A DNA stretch of 64,000 nucleotides from Streptomyces venezuelae (GTDB taxonomy: Bacteria; Actinomycetota; Actinomycetes; Streptomycetales; Streptomycetaceae). The DNA is taken from NCBI RefSeq assembly GCF_008642295.1, contig NZ_CP029190.1:7175501-7239500 (forward strand), given 5' to 3'. This document shows, one piece after another, positions 53,416-62,028 of this stretch (the first letter of the stretch is position 1; every line of letters starts with the position of its first letter). Both the position numbers and the translations under genes were made by a program. Under the pieces are notes generated by a model. That model did no database searches. It was given only the letters and a program-made list of their open reading frames with translations, and was not told the origin of the DNA.

Positions 53416-53841
53416 ATGAGCGACGGCGATCCCACGGGAATCCCCGAACGGTGTGCGCCTTCTGAGGAAATGCGGCTGGTGCGCCTCGCATTCGCGGTGT
53501 CCGACACCCTGCGGCACGTGGGGATGCCGGCGGTCTACGCAGGCAGTTCCTACGACGGACTCAGCACCGGAGTCTCCGGGGCGGTCGTGTTCCACGCGCC
53601 GTACACCGACGCCTCGGCAGGGGTGTACGTCCACTGGATGCCCAGTCCGGCACTCCTCCAGCAGGTCACCCGCCCCGAGGGGCCGGATCCGCAGGCGGTG
53701 GCCCTCGGTTCCGCCGCGCAGCAAGCCATGCACACGGCCATCCGCGGCATTCTCACCGCGGGGGGCTGGCAGGTGACGGACCACTTCAACTCGGCCGCCG
53801 GGGAGGACTACCTGAAGGTCACCACGGCACCCGCCGCATAG
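53416..53841 (+). CDS. Putative immunity protein for the deaminase-like toxin
   Basis: 141 residues from ATG 53416, preceded by AGGAAAG; ATG 53374, overlapping the toxin stop, is in frame and would add 14 residues. Small, acidic, soluble: EEMRLVRLAFAVSDTLRHVG, SGAVVFHAPYTDASAGVYVHW, then TAIRGILTAGGWQVTDHF. I do not know the family. Position directly after the toxin's C-terminal domain, size and absence of signal fit a cognate immunity protein. Confidence 0.72.
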   Translation: MSDGDPTGIPERCAPSEEMRLVRLAFAVSDTLRHVGMPAVYAGSSYDGLSTGVSGAVVFHAPYTDASAGVYVHWMPSPALLQQVTRPEGPDPQAVALGSAAQQAMHTAIRGILTAGGWQVTDHFNSAAGEDYLKVTTAPAA

Positions 53842-53857
53842 GAGAGGACCCACAGAG

Positions 53858-53892
53858 GTGTGCCGGCCGGGGCCCTGCCCCGGCCGGCACAC
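53858..53892. terminator. Strong hairpin after the toxin-immunity operon
   Basis: Perfect 16-bp stem (53858-53873 / 53877-53892) with a 3-base loop, 16 bp after the immunity stop. It may serve both strands. Confidence 0.8.
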
Positions 53893-54070
53893 CCGTCCGC
53901 TCCGACGACAGCCCCTGGCCGTTCCGGCCGGTGCCCACGGTCACCGGGAGACGGCCCCCCGCGGAACTCCCATGCGTACGGTCCGCCCATGGCCTTGTCC
54001 TCCAGAACCTGCAGTCTGCGGGCGAGATCACCGTCGGCGTCGGCGTCGACGTCGGCGAAGGGCCGGCGGG

Positions 54071-54808
54071 TCACTGGGCGCTCGCGGTGGGCCGGACCAC
54101 GATCTCGTTGACGTCGACCTGAGCCGGCTGGGACACCGCGTACGCGATGGCCTCGGCAATGGCGGCGGCCGGCAGCGCCACGGCACGGTAGGTCTTCATC
54201 GCCTCCCGGGCGGCAGGGTCGGAGATCCCGTCGGCGAGTTCGGACTCGGTCACGCCCGGGGAGACGAGCGTGACCCGGATGCTGCCGTCCGGGGACTCCT
54301 GACGCAGCCCCTCGGAGATCGCACGGACGGCGAACTTGGCCGCGCAGTAGACGGCGGCCGTCGGCGAGACCTCGTACGCCCCGACCGAGGCGATGTTCAC
54401 GAACTGCCCGCCGCCCTGGGCCCGCATCACCGGCAGGGCGGTGGCGATCCCGTGCAGGACACCCCGCACATTCACATCGATCGTCCGGTCCCACTCGTCC
54501 ACCCTCAGCGCATGAAGCGGCGACAGCGGCATCACACCTGCATTGTTGACCATCACATCCAGCCGGCCGTAGCGCTCCCGGGCGGCGGACACAAAGCCGT
54601 TCACATCGGCCGCGTCCGTGACGTCCAGCCGGCGGAACGCCGCGATACCGCCCGCGATCGTGATCTCCCGGGCCAGTGCCTCGAGGCGGTCGGTGCGGCG
54701 CGCGCCGAGAAACACCCGGTGCCCATCGGCGGCCAGCCGCCGCGCGGTCGCCTCCCCGATACCACTGCTCGCTCCGGTGATCGCCACGACCTTGGCTGCC
54801 TCTGCCAT
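54071..54808 (-). CDS. Short-chain dehydrogenase/reductase (SDR)
   Basis: 245 residues from ATG 54808 (GGGAGAG upstream). TGASSGIG, VNNAG near 88, and IASVGAYEVSPTAAVYCAAK as the Ser-Tyr-Lys region. GARRTDRLEALA suggests NADP(H). Of the common SDR group linked to MmyB-type regulators in Streptomyces. It is divergent from such a regulator, which probably controls it. Substrate unknown. Confidence 0.88.
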   Translation of the reverse strand: MAEAAKVVAITGASSGIGEATARRLAADGHRVFLGARRTDRLEALAREITIAGGIAAFRRLDVTDAADVNGFVSAARERYGRLDVMVNNAGVMPLSPLHALRVDEWDRTIDVNVRGVLHGIATALPVMRAQGGGQFVNIASVGAYEVSPTAAVYCAAKFAVRAISEGLRQESPDGSIRVTLVSPGVTESELADGISDPAAREAMKTYRAVALPAAAIAEAIAYAVSQPAQVDVNEIVVRPTASAQ

Positions 54809-54981
54809 TACTGCTCTCCCTCTCGACGACGTACGAGACCGAACCCGCAGGAGGCCGGAAAACCCGGCCCCCCGCTCGTTCCACCGAGTCTGGGCGGGCC
54901 GTGACGCACCGCCCAGGCCGGGCGTTGCCCGGGTGCACCACACCCAGGCAGAGCCCCACCGCCGTCGCCTAGCCTGACCCC

Positions 54982-55818
54982 ATGCCCGACAACCAGCTGG
55001 GAGAGTTCCTCCGCGCCCGCCGAGCGGGCCTTCGCCCCCAGGACGTCGGCATGCCCGGCCACGGGGTGCGCAGGGTGGCCGGACTGCGCCGGGAGGAGGT
55101 CGCGGTCCTGGCCGGCGTGAACGTGGACTACTACACGCGCCTGGAACAGGGACGCGAACGCCACCCCTCGGCCCAGGTGCTCGACGCCCTCGGCCGCGCC
55201 CTGCACCTGGACCCCGACGCCCACGCGCACCTGCACCGACTGGCCGGAACGGCACCAGCCGTCCCCCTCGCGCCCACTACCCCGGACCGGGTCGGCCCCG
55301 CCCTGCGCCAACTGCTGGACGGCTACCCCGGCGCCCCGGCATTCGTCATCAACCGCACCCTGGATGTCCTCGCGGCCAACGCCCTTGCCCAGGCCCTGTA
55401 CTCGCCCTTCGAACCCGCGGACAACCTCGCCCGCATGGTCTTCCTCGACCCGGCGGGACGGCGCTTCCACACCCGGTGGGGCCACACGGCCCAGGCAGTC
55501 GTGGGCCACCTCCGGCAGGCAGCCGGCCTGGAACCCGGCAACCCGCGCCTGCGCACCCTGCTCCGCGACCTCACCGAACACGACGCGGACTTCGCCCGCC
55601 TGTGGAACACCCACGCCGTGCGGGGCAAGACCTCGGACGCCAAGCACCTCCTCCACCCGGACGTCGGCTCCCTGACCCTCACCTACCAGGCCTTCGACGT
55701 ACGGGAGGCGCCGGGCCAGCAACTGGTCGTCTACCAGGCCGAACCCGCCACCCCCAGCGCCCAGGCCCTCACCCTCCTCGGCACCCTCCACGCCACCGCC
55801 CAAGAGGTTGTCCGATAA
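54982..55818 (+). CDS. XRE-family regulator with MmyB-like ligand-binding domain
   Basis: 278 residues. Helix-turn-helix at 5-70: LGEFLRARRAGLRPQDVG, RRVAGLRREEVAVLAGVNVDYY and TRLEQGRERHPS. The C-terminal part (about 105-278) is a PAS-like MmyB domain: ALYSPFEPADNLARMVFLDP, LRDLTEHDADFARLWNTH, HPDVGSLTLTYQAFDV. MmyB-type domains bind fatty acid-like ligands. Divergent from the SDR with a 173-bp gap, the standard arrangement for this pair. Confidence 0.9.
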   Translation: MPDNQLGEFLRARRAGLRPQDVGMPGHGVRRVAGLRREEVAVLAGVNVDYYTRLEQGRERHPSAQVLDALGRALHLDPDAHAHLHRLAGTAPAVPLAPTTPDRVGPALRQLLDGYPGAPAFVINRTLDVLAANALAQALYSPFEPADNLARMVFLDPAGRRFHTRWGHTAQAVVGHLRQAAGLEPGNPRLRTLLRDLTEHDADFARLWNTHAVRGKTSDAKHLLHPDVGSLTLTYQAFDVREAPGQQLVVYQAEPATPSAQALTLLGTLHATAQEVVR

Positions 55819-55871
55819 ACCGGTCGTGATGTCGAATAAGACGATCACCGTCCGCGGAGAAGGATTCAGCG

Positions 55872-56321
55872 ATGACCGATCGGCCCCGCACGTTCGTCTG
55901 GTGGACGGTCGCCGCCGCCGGGCTTCTCACAGCGGCGCTGGTCAGCTTCCTCACGGACCTGACCAGCAACCAGAGCCCCCCGTCCCTCACCGTCTCCGAT
56001 GTGGAGGGGACCTGGTCGGCTTCCGGCGATGAACGTCTGATGGTCCGGGCAGACGGCTCCGCAGAGCTGGCGGGGGTGACCGAACCCGAGGTGAACTGCG
56101 GGCAGCACACCGGACCGAATCCCTCCCGCTACACCGGCCCCGCGACCTGGGTGTTCGACACGTACCCGGACGAGTCACCGGGAATCAGATTCGACTACCC
56201 AGGCCCCGCCACCGGCAAGACATGCCGGATCCACCTCTCCCTGTCCATCTCCGACCAGCACGGCACCCGAGGCTTCCTGCCCCACGCCCCGGACCAGTCG
56301 TACACGCGCGGCGCCGGGTGA
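55872..56321 (+). CDS. Small membrane-anchored protein, function unknown
   Basis: 149 residues from ATG 55872 (GGAGAAGGA upstream). One N-terminal TM or uncleaved signal: FVWWTVAAAGLLTAALVSFL. Extracellular part has SDVEGTWSASGDERLMVRADGSAEL, which resembles small domains measuring wall or solute features in Streptomyces, then two cysteines (VNCGQH, KTCRIH). No known domain. Confidence 0.65.
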   Translation: MTDRPRTFVWWTVAAAGLLTAALVSFLTDLTSNQSPPSLTVSDVEGTWSASGDERLMVRADGSAELAGVTEPEVNCGQHTGPNPSRYTGPATWVFDTYPDESPGIRFDYPGPATGKTCRIHLSLSISDQHGTRGFLPHAPDQSYTRGAG

Positions 56322-56466
56322 GGAGGGGCGGCGGTCGTGGGAACGCGGGTGGCGCCCCAGAACGCACTGTCAGACAGCCCCCTTACCATGAGCCACCTCC
56401 CGATCCCCCCGGGCCGGCCGGCCGGTGACGCTGTGTCAGCCCCGCCCTCGCGCGAGGAGCCGCCCC

Positions 56467-58275
56467 ATGCCGTCCAGCACCACCACCACTCCGTCTCCGC
56501 CTCCGTCTCCGCCGTACGTCGTCCCCTACGGGGAGCCGGCGGGCAGCGTCGCGCGGTATGCGCTCGTCGGCGCCGACGGCCGGCTGGTGCGGGCGCCGGA
56601 CCTGAGCGCGGTCGGGGTGTTCCGCCCGGACGGCCGGTGCGGGTTCGTCGCCCCCGCCGCCGACGAGGACGGCCGGTGCGGCTACCTCGACCACCGCGGT
56701 GAGTGGCTGGCCGAACCGGCGCTGCCGTACACCGAGAGGTTCGAGGACAACGGACTCTCCCGGTTCCGGTCAGCGGACGGCCTCTGGGGCTACGTCGGCA
56801 CGGACGGCATACCCGTCATCCCGGCGACCCTGACCGAAGCCTTCCCCTTCCGCCACGGCCTGGCCGTCGCCCACACCGAGGACGGAGCGGGCTTCATCGA
56901 CGCGACCGGCCGCTTCGTCATCCGCCCGCAGTACGCCGCGGCAGGCGCGTTCGCGCCGAACGGGCTCGCCGGCGTACGAGTGGCCGACAGCGGGCTCTGC
57001 GGATACATCGACCGCACGGGCCGTACGGTCATCGAGCCGCAGTTCGACGGCGCGAGCCCCTTCGGCCCCGACGGCTCGGCGCCCGTCCGCATCGGTGAAC
57101 TGTGGGGCCTGATCGACGAGAAGGGGGAGTGGGTCGTCGAGCCGTCCTTCACGATGCTCAAGCCCTTCGACGCGAACGGCCTCGCGTACGTCCTCGGCGG
57201 CACCGCCGGCGACCGCTTCCGGGGCTTCCTGAACGCCCGCGGCGAGCTGGTGATCAAGGCGGACAGGAACCGGCTGTCCGAGGACTTCCGGTGCGGTCTG
57301 GTCCGCTTCGACGACGGCTCCGCACACGGCTACCTCGACGCCACCGGCGAAGAAATCATCGAGCAGGAATACGAGTGGGCGGAGGACTTCGACACCGCCG
57401 GGGCCGCGGTGGCCCACCATCTCGAACCCCTGGACGAGGAGAACCCCGGGGGAGACCCCGAACAGGCCCGGGCCGCAGCCGCCGGCCGCCCCTCCGGGCG
57501 GGCGTGGGGCGTCCTGCGCTCCGACGGACGGTTCCTCCCCGTCCACCACCTGGAACCCCTCACCGACGCCGGGGGCTGGGTCCACGGGTTCGGCTTCGGG
57601 ACCGGCCTCGCCGCATTCGTCACCCGCGACGGCGCCGTGGCCCACGTGGACCGCGACGGCCGGGACGTCTGCCGGGTCGAGGCCACCGCCGACGGTACCG
57701 CCCTGCGCCTGGTGGACCCGGCCGGGACGACCCTCTGGGAGACCACCGGGCCCGAGGGCACCTTCGCGCGCGTCGAGCCCACCCACTGCCAGGAGGCGCA
57801 CTCCTACCTGGTCTACCCCGGTGCCCCGGAGCGGGACGTCGCCGACCTCGCGGAGGAACTGCTCGCCGCCGCGCCCCGCCGCTTCGAGCCCTGCGGGCTG
57901 ATCTGCGACTCGAGGGAGGACCCGTACGAGCCGGCCGAGCCGGACGGCACCTCGTTCGGCGCCATGAGCGTACTCGCGCAGACCTTTCTCTATGCCGAAC
58001 ACCAGCACGACTTCCCCTTCCTCCAGGACTGGGCGATCGAACGGTTCGACGAGATCGAGGCCGAGGCGATCGGCCGGCTCACCGCCCGCTTCGGCGAGCC
58101 GCTCCCGGGTGTCGAGGTGTGCCTGCGCTCCGGCGACGGCGAGTCGTGCACGGTGTGGCAGACCGGCGAGCAGCAGCTCGTCCTGCAGTCCTACTTCCTG
58201 GTCGGCGACGGGGACGCGGAGATCCAGCTCTGGCTCGCCGCCATCGCGGCACCCCACGGGAACGCACAGCCGTAG
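56467..58275 (+). CDS. WG-repeat protein
   Basis: 602 residues from ATG 56467 (GAGGAG at eight bases). Residues about 30-330 are WG repeats (beta-rich units of about 45 residues): LWGYVGTDGIPVIPATLTEA, GFIDATGRFVIRPQY, CGYIDRTGRTVIEPQFDGA, LWGLIDEKGEWVVEPSF, HGYLDATGEEIIEQEY. The C-terminal 200 residues are globular, ending in a domain of unknown role. WG repeats occur in bacterial surface or sensing proteins; no signal peptide is seen here. Confidence 0.8.
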   Translation: MPSSTTTTPSPPPSPPYVVPYGEPAGSVARYALVGADGRLVRAPDLSAVGVFRPDGRCGFVAPAADEDGRCGYLDHRGEWLAEPALPYTERFEDNGLSRFRSADGLWGYVGTDGIPVIPATLTEAFPFRHGLAVAHTEDGAGFIDATGRFVIRPQYAAAGAFAPNGLAGVRVADSGLCGYIDRTGRTVIEPQFDGASPFGPDGSAPVRIGELWGLIDEKGEWVVEPSFTMLKPFDANGLAYVLGGTAGDRFRGFLNARGELVIKADRNRLSEDFRCGLVRFDDGSAHGYLDATGEEIIEQEYEWAEDFDTAGAAVAHHLEPLDEENPGGDPEQARAAAAGRPSGRAWGVLRSDGRFLPVHHLEPLTDAGGWVHGFGFGTGLAAFVTRDGAVAHVDRDGRDVCRVEATADGTALRLVDPAGTTLWETTGPEGTFARVEPTHCQEAHSYLVYPGAPERDVADLAEELLAAAPRRFEPCGLICDSREDPYEPAEPDGTSFGAMSVLAQTFLYAEHQHDFPFLQDWAIERFDEIEAEAIGRLTARFGEPLPGVEVCLRSGDGESCTVWQTGEQQLVLQSYFLVGDGDAEIQLWLAAIAAPHGNAQP

Positions 58276-58289
58276 GGCGGACGCCCGAT

Positions 58290-59390
58290 TCAGTGCAACG
58301 TGACGTGCATTCCGCCCTTGGCCAGGATGTCGAGCACCAGGGCGACCAGGTCGTACGGTTCGCCCTCCGCACTCAGGCGGCGGGACAGGTGACTGCGCGC
58401 GGTCGCGGCGTCCCGCCAGCGCAGGGTCGCGGGAGCGGTGTAGCCGAACGTGCCGCGCAGGCAGTCCACAAGGGCGTCCAGGCCGCCCCCGAAATAGCCC
58501 CCCGGCCCGTTGACCGCCTCACCCAGCGCCAGGTAGAGCCCCGGTTCATCCGTGATGTGCCGGCCGTCCAGCTCGTACACGTACCCGGCCGGCCGGTTCT
58601 GCTGCGTGAGCCCGCAGCCCCGCTCGCGGACCAGCTCGAGCCACGCCTCGCGCTGTCGGGTATCCAGACCGGCCCAGCCGCCGGGGCTCTCCGGCGGGCC
58701 GGCGAGCCAGCGGTCCCACACGGGGCGGGCGTGTCCGGGTACGGGCCTGTACAGCGCTTCGTCAAGTTCCAGGTCGATCAGACCGGGCCCATGATCGGAC
58801 GGGCGCCATGCTCGAACCCTGGGCCGCAGCAGACGCCCGGTGAGCGGCGCACCGCTGTCGTCCCGTACCTCCAGCCAGGCCTCGTCCAGGTCCAGCGCAC
58901 GCCGGGTGCCCGTCTCCCATGCCCGCCGCAGCCGGTCGCCCGGCGCGAGGCCCCGTAGGACGAGCGGCGGCGGCGCAGCCTCCTCGTCGGGCAGGACGTG
59001 CGCGAACTCCCGGCACGTGCCAAGCCACCGGTACTCGTCGTGCAGCCGCACCGGAGCCCGGTGCCCCTCCGGCGGGCCCATGTAGTCGTCCAGCCCGGTG
59101 AGCACGAGGGCATCCGTCCCCGGGTGCTGTCCGAGGCTTTCCGCGTCCCGCAACAGCCAGGGGTCCAGCGCGCCGTCTTCCGGTACCAGCCACACCCGCG
59201 ATCCGACCCAGCCGCGCACCTCGGCACCATCGGGAACCCAGCCGAAGAGCTCGTAAATCCCCCGCTCCGGTTCCCGAAAAAGCCCGTCCACCTCGGCACA
59301 GACGCCCCAGACGTGACCGTGCCCCGACTCCGTCAGGGCGTACCGCCCCTGCCCGCGATGACCGCTGCTGTCCCCCACGCCGAGAATCAT
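58290..59390 (-). CDS. Large barstar-domain protein
   Basis: 366 residues from ATG 59390. Residues about 1-260 are an unrecognised, Trp/Gly/Arg-rich region (GIYELFGWVPDGAEVRGW; LRGLAPGDRLRRAWETGTRR). The C-terminal 90 residues match barstar: YVYELDGRHITDEPGLYLAL, then YFGGGLDALVDCLRGTFG. Barstar is the inhibitor of barnase-type ribonucleases. No barnase gene is adjacent. An immunity role against RNase toxins of competitors is likely. Convergent with the WG gene. Confidence 0.75.
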   Translation of the reverse strand: MILGVGDSSGHRGQGRYALTESGHGHVWGVCAEVDGLFREPERGIYELFGWVPDGAEVRGWVGSRVWLVPEDGALDPWLLRDAESLGQHPGTDALVLTGLDDYMGPPEGHRAPVRLHDEYRWLGTCREFAHVLPDEEAAPPPLVLRGLAPGDRLRRAWETGTRRALDLDEAWLEVRDDSGAPLTGRLLRPRVRAWRPSDHGPGLIDLELDEALYRPVPGHARPVWDRWLAGPPESPGGWAGLDTRQREAWLELVRERGCGLTQQNRPAGYVYELDGRHITDEPGLYLALGEAVNGPGGYFGGGLDALVDCLRGTFGYTAPATLRWRDAATARSHLSRRLSAEGEPYDLVALVLDILAKGGMHVTLH

Positions 59391-59482
59391 GCCTGAACCA
59401 CCAACAGCAGACGCCGCTGGCCGCGAGTCCGGATCCGAACCGGCCGACGACTCGGTCCACCCGCCCGCTCCAGCTTCACGAC

Positions 59483-59758
59483 TCACTCGGCACCGCCTAC
59501 GGCTCCATCCGGCCAGCCGGGCAGGGGCAGTTCGTCATCGCGGAGCTGCCATACCGGCTCGTGCCCGGAGGGCGGTCCGGCAATGACCCGCAACTGCTGC
59601 GGGCGGTATTCATCGCGGGCGTCCTCCACGCTGAAGCCCGCCGAGGCCAGCACCGCGGCCATCGCCTCCATCATCGCGGCACCGACTGCACTGGCATGCC
59701 GCAGGACTCCCGCGTCCAACTCCTTGAGCCGGAAGGCGCGGGCTTGCCCGCCAGGCAC
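59483..59758 (-). CDS. Hypothetical small protein, uncertain
   Basis: 91 codons: MPGGQARAFRLKELDAGVLR, then AAMMEAMAAVLASAGFSVED. The composition is protein-like, but there is no domain and no clear RBS. The neighbouring HTH fragment suggests that this part of the window is a patch of broken genes. Confidence 0.3.
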   Translation of the reverse strand: MPGGQARAFRLKELDAGVLRHASAVGAAMMEAMAAVLASAGFSVEDARDEYRPQQLRVIAGPPSGHEPVWQLRDDELPLPGWPDGAVGGAE

Positions 59759-59778
59759 GCCCGCGACAAAGATCCATT

Positions 59779-59931
59779 GACTTCGGAATCAGCCCCGCCA
59801 ATATCGCGGTACTGAAGAACGGCCGCGCGAAGGCGGTCCGGTTCTCCACCCTCGACGCGATCTGCCGCACACTCGACTGCCAGCCCGGCGACGTACTGCG
59901 CTGGGCACCTGGCGACGCGGACGAGGGCTAG
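59779..59931 (+). pseudogene. C-terminal fragment of a small HTH (YozG-like, Cro/C1) regulator
   Basis: In-frame from 59779 to TAG 59931: DFGISPANIAVLKNGRAKAV, then RFSTLDAICRTLDCQPGDVL and RWAPGD. This is the recognition-helix half of YozG-like HTH proteins (normally about 70 residues). The first 20 or so residues and a start codon are missing, so I call it a remnant. Confidence 0.6.
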
Positions 59932-59993
59932 GTTCTGCTTCCCTGTCCTTGACCGCCAGTTGCCACCTCTCCGCCGATTACGCTGCTGCGGTG

Positions 59994-60290
59994 ATGAACG
60001 ACAGCGAGTTGACCGTTGACCTGCGGGGTCGACGGATTGAGACACTCAAGGATTTCTGGGATGCGGTCGCTGGGCCGTGCGGCCTGCCGGAGTGGTTCGG
60101 CAGGAATCTGGACGCCTGGTCGGACACGATTCACGCCCGAGGCATATCGGATGTGATCGACAGCTACGACGTCTTGGTCGTGCATGTCGATCAGCGCGGA
60201 CTTTTCGGAGGGGATCGGCAGGAGGGCGAGATCCTGGCCGGCGTCTTCGGCGGAGTGCAGAACCGGCTCGTGGTCCATTCACTGGCCTGA
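59994..60290 (+). CDS. Barstar family protein
   Basis: 98 residues from ATG 59994. Barstar core: ELTVDLRGRRIETLKDFWDAV, PEWFGRNLDAWSDTI, ending in short strands (NRLVVHSLA). Length is normal for barstar (about 90). It is the second barstar gene within 2 kb and again no barnase is beside it. Probably an orphan immunity protein. Confidence 0.85.
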   Translation: MNDSELTVDLRGRRIETLKDFWDAVAGPCGLPEWFGRNLDAWSDTIHARGISDVIDSYDVLVVHVDQRGLFGGDRQEGEILAGVFGGVQNRLVVHSLA

Positions 60291-60486
60291 CCACCCACGG
60301 CTGCTCAGGCCGCCGCGGGAACGTCTGAGGGCGTGATGGTCGCGCTTTGACCTGCCGGGCGCCCCCTTTCCCGTGTCCGGCGGGGCCGTCATACGATCAG
60401 GGCAAATCGGTACATCGAAGGGTGTATCGGTCGTATCGTCCCTCGCGGCGATTCGACGGTCCTCGCCGGTCTCTACCGTTTTTCGT

Positions 60487-61182
60487 ATGGAATCACCGAA
60501 CGGTCGGACCGGAACACATGACATGCCCCCGTGGCGGACAGTGGCCACTCCGATCCTGTTCGCCGTGGCTCTTCCGCTGGCCGTGTTCTACGTTCTGCGG
60601 TCGCAGGGGATCAGCCAGTGGCTGGCACTGACGCTCAGCGGCGCGGTCCCGGCGGTGCGCATGGCCGTCGAGGCCACCACACGGCGTCGTGTGAACAGCT
60701 TCGAGGCATTCATGATCGGCATGCTGGCAGTACGCATCGTGACCTCGCTGCTCACCGGCGATCCCCGGGTCATCCTCGTCAAGGACGCAGGACTCGCCGC
60801 GGCTGCCGGGCTCTGGATCCTGGGCTCGCTCCTGGTGGCGAAGCCTTTCGCCTTCCAGGCCGGTCAGTACTGGCACGGGCCCACCGCCGCGCGCACCCGG
60901 GAAACGGCCTGGAGCGTCTCGCCGGCCCTGCGCAGCGGACTGACCCGGCTGACGGTCCTGTGGGGCTGCGCTCAGCTGCTGGACTGCGGTGCAGGAGTGC
61001 TCGTCGCATTGCTGCTTCCGGTGGAATCGGTTCCAGCGCTCAACCGCGCGAAGGGACTGGCGCTGCTGTGCACTGTCGCCCTCATCACCATCTCCTACAG
61101 CCGCCGCTACGGGCGCCGGCACGCACTGTCCCTCTTCGGTTCAGCACCTCTGATCACCAGAAGGGAAGGCCGGTCACCATGA
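60487..61182 (+). CDS. VC0807-type integral membrane protein
   Basis: 231 residues from ATG 60487. About six hydrophobic helices: TPILFAVALPLAVFYVL, LALTLSGAVPAVRM, IGMLAVRIVTSLLTGDP, AAAAGLWILGSLL, CGAGVLVALLLPV and a last one near 205. A PFAFQAGQYW motif lies before the third pair. It resembles the VC0807 family of unknown role. Followed by a strong hairpin. Confidence 0.75.
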   Translation: MESPNGRTGTHDMPPWRTVATPILFAVALPLAVFYVLRSQGISQWLALTLSGAVPAVRMAVEATTRRRVNSFEAFMIGMLAVRIVTSLLTGDPRVILVKDAGLAAAAGLWILGSLLVAKPFAFQAGQYWHGPTAARTRETAWSVSPALRSGLTRLTVLWGCAQLLDCGAGVLVALLLPVESVPALNRAKGLALLCTVALITISYSRRYGRRHALSLFGSAPLITRREGRSP

Positions 61183-61297
61183 GATCGGCATGAGGTCGGC
61201 GTGAGATCGCCGGGCCACTGCGCCAACCCGGCAAGGTGGCGCAGACGTGTGCCCATGGACACCACCGGAGGGCCGGGTCCGACGTACGGTCGAGGAA

Positions 61298-61336
61298 CGG
61301 GTCAGGCCAGGCCGGCCGCCGGCCTGGCCTGACCCG
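61298..61336 (+). terminator. Hairpin after the VC0807-type gene
   Basis: 18-bp perfect stem (61298-61315 / 61319-61336) and a 3-base loop, lying 27 bp before the next gene. No T-run. Confidence 0.7.
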
Positions 61337-61363
61337 ACGTCATGACCGGAACTGGAGCAGCCG

Positions 61364-61969
61364 ATGCTTCTCTACGCCCAGACCCCAGCACGGCGGACCC
61401 GTCAGATCCTCGCGGACCTGCTCGCCGTGGTTCTGGTCGCCGCCGCGGTGAAGGCCGCCCTGGCCGTCCACGACGCGATCATGATGCTGGCCGAGCCGGG
61501 ACGCAAGGTGGAGAGCTCCGGCGAAAGCCTCGCCAACGCCCTCGACGACGCGGGCGAGACCGCCTCGCAGGTGCCGCTGGTAGGCGACCTCCTGGAGGAG
61601 CCGTTCCAGTCCGCGGCCGACGCCGGCACCGGGCTCGCCGATGCAGGACAGTCGTTCCAGGACGGCATCGGCCAGTTGGCCACCCTGGCCACACTCGTCC
61701 TGGTGGGCCTACCCGTGGCCTGCCTGCTGCTGCTCTGGCTCTTTCTGCGCCTGCGCTGGATCCGTCGCAGCGCCACCGTACGACGCTTTCACGAGGCACC
61801 CGGAGGCGCCGACCTGCTCGCCCTGCGCGCCCTCACCGGACCACTGCGAGATCTCTCCGCGGTCCCCGTCCCACCGGGCGGTCTCGCGGACGCCTGGCGC
61901 CGCGGCGACCGGCACGTCGTCTCCGCTCTGTCCGAGATCACGCTCAGGCGCGCGGGACTGCGGCCCTGA
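61364..61969 (+). CDS. Two-TM membrane protein, function unknown
   Basis: 201 residues from ATG 61364. TM helices at about 16-36 (ADLLAVVLVAAAVKAALAV) and 108-130 (LATLVLVGLPVACLLLLWLF). The loop between them (about 70 residues: ESLANALDDAGETASQVPL, FQDGIGQL) is amphipathic and probably outside. The basic C-terminus is cytoplasmic. Conserved in look, but I know no role. Confidence 0.7.
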   Translation: MLLYAQTPARRTRQILADLLAVVLVAAAVKAALAVHDAIMMLAEPGRKVESSGESLANALDDAGETASQVPLVGDLLEEPFQSAADAGTGLADAGQSFQDGIGQLATLATLVLVGLPVACLLLLWLFLRLRWIRRSATVRRFHEAPGGADLLALRALTGPLRDLSAVPVPPGGLADAWRRGDRHVVSALSEITLRRAGLRP

Positions 61970-62028
61970 CACACCTTCGCGGCGCGCGGTACGCGGCGCG
62001 CGCCCGCGCCGCGCGCTACGGCTCGGAG

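Noticed and set aside
53893..54070. A small minus-strand gene after the toxin operon
   Set aside because: A short LARRLQVLEDKA-like segment looked protein-like, but the frame has no credible start or RBS and degenerates into Pro/Gly/Arg.
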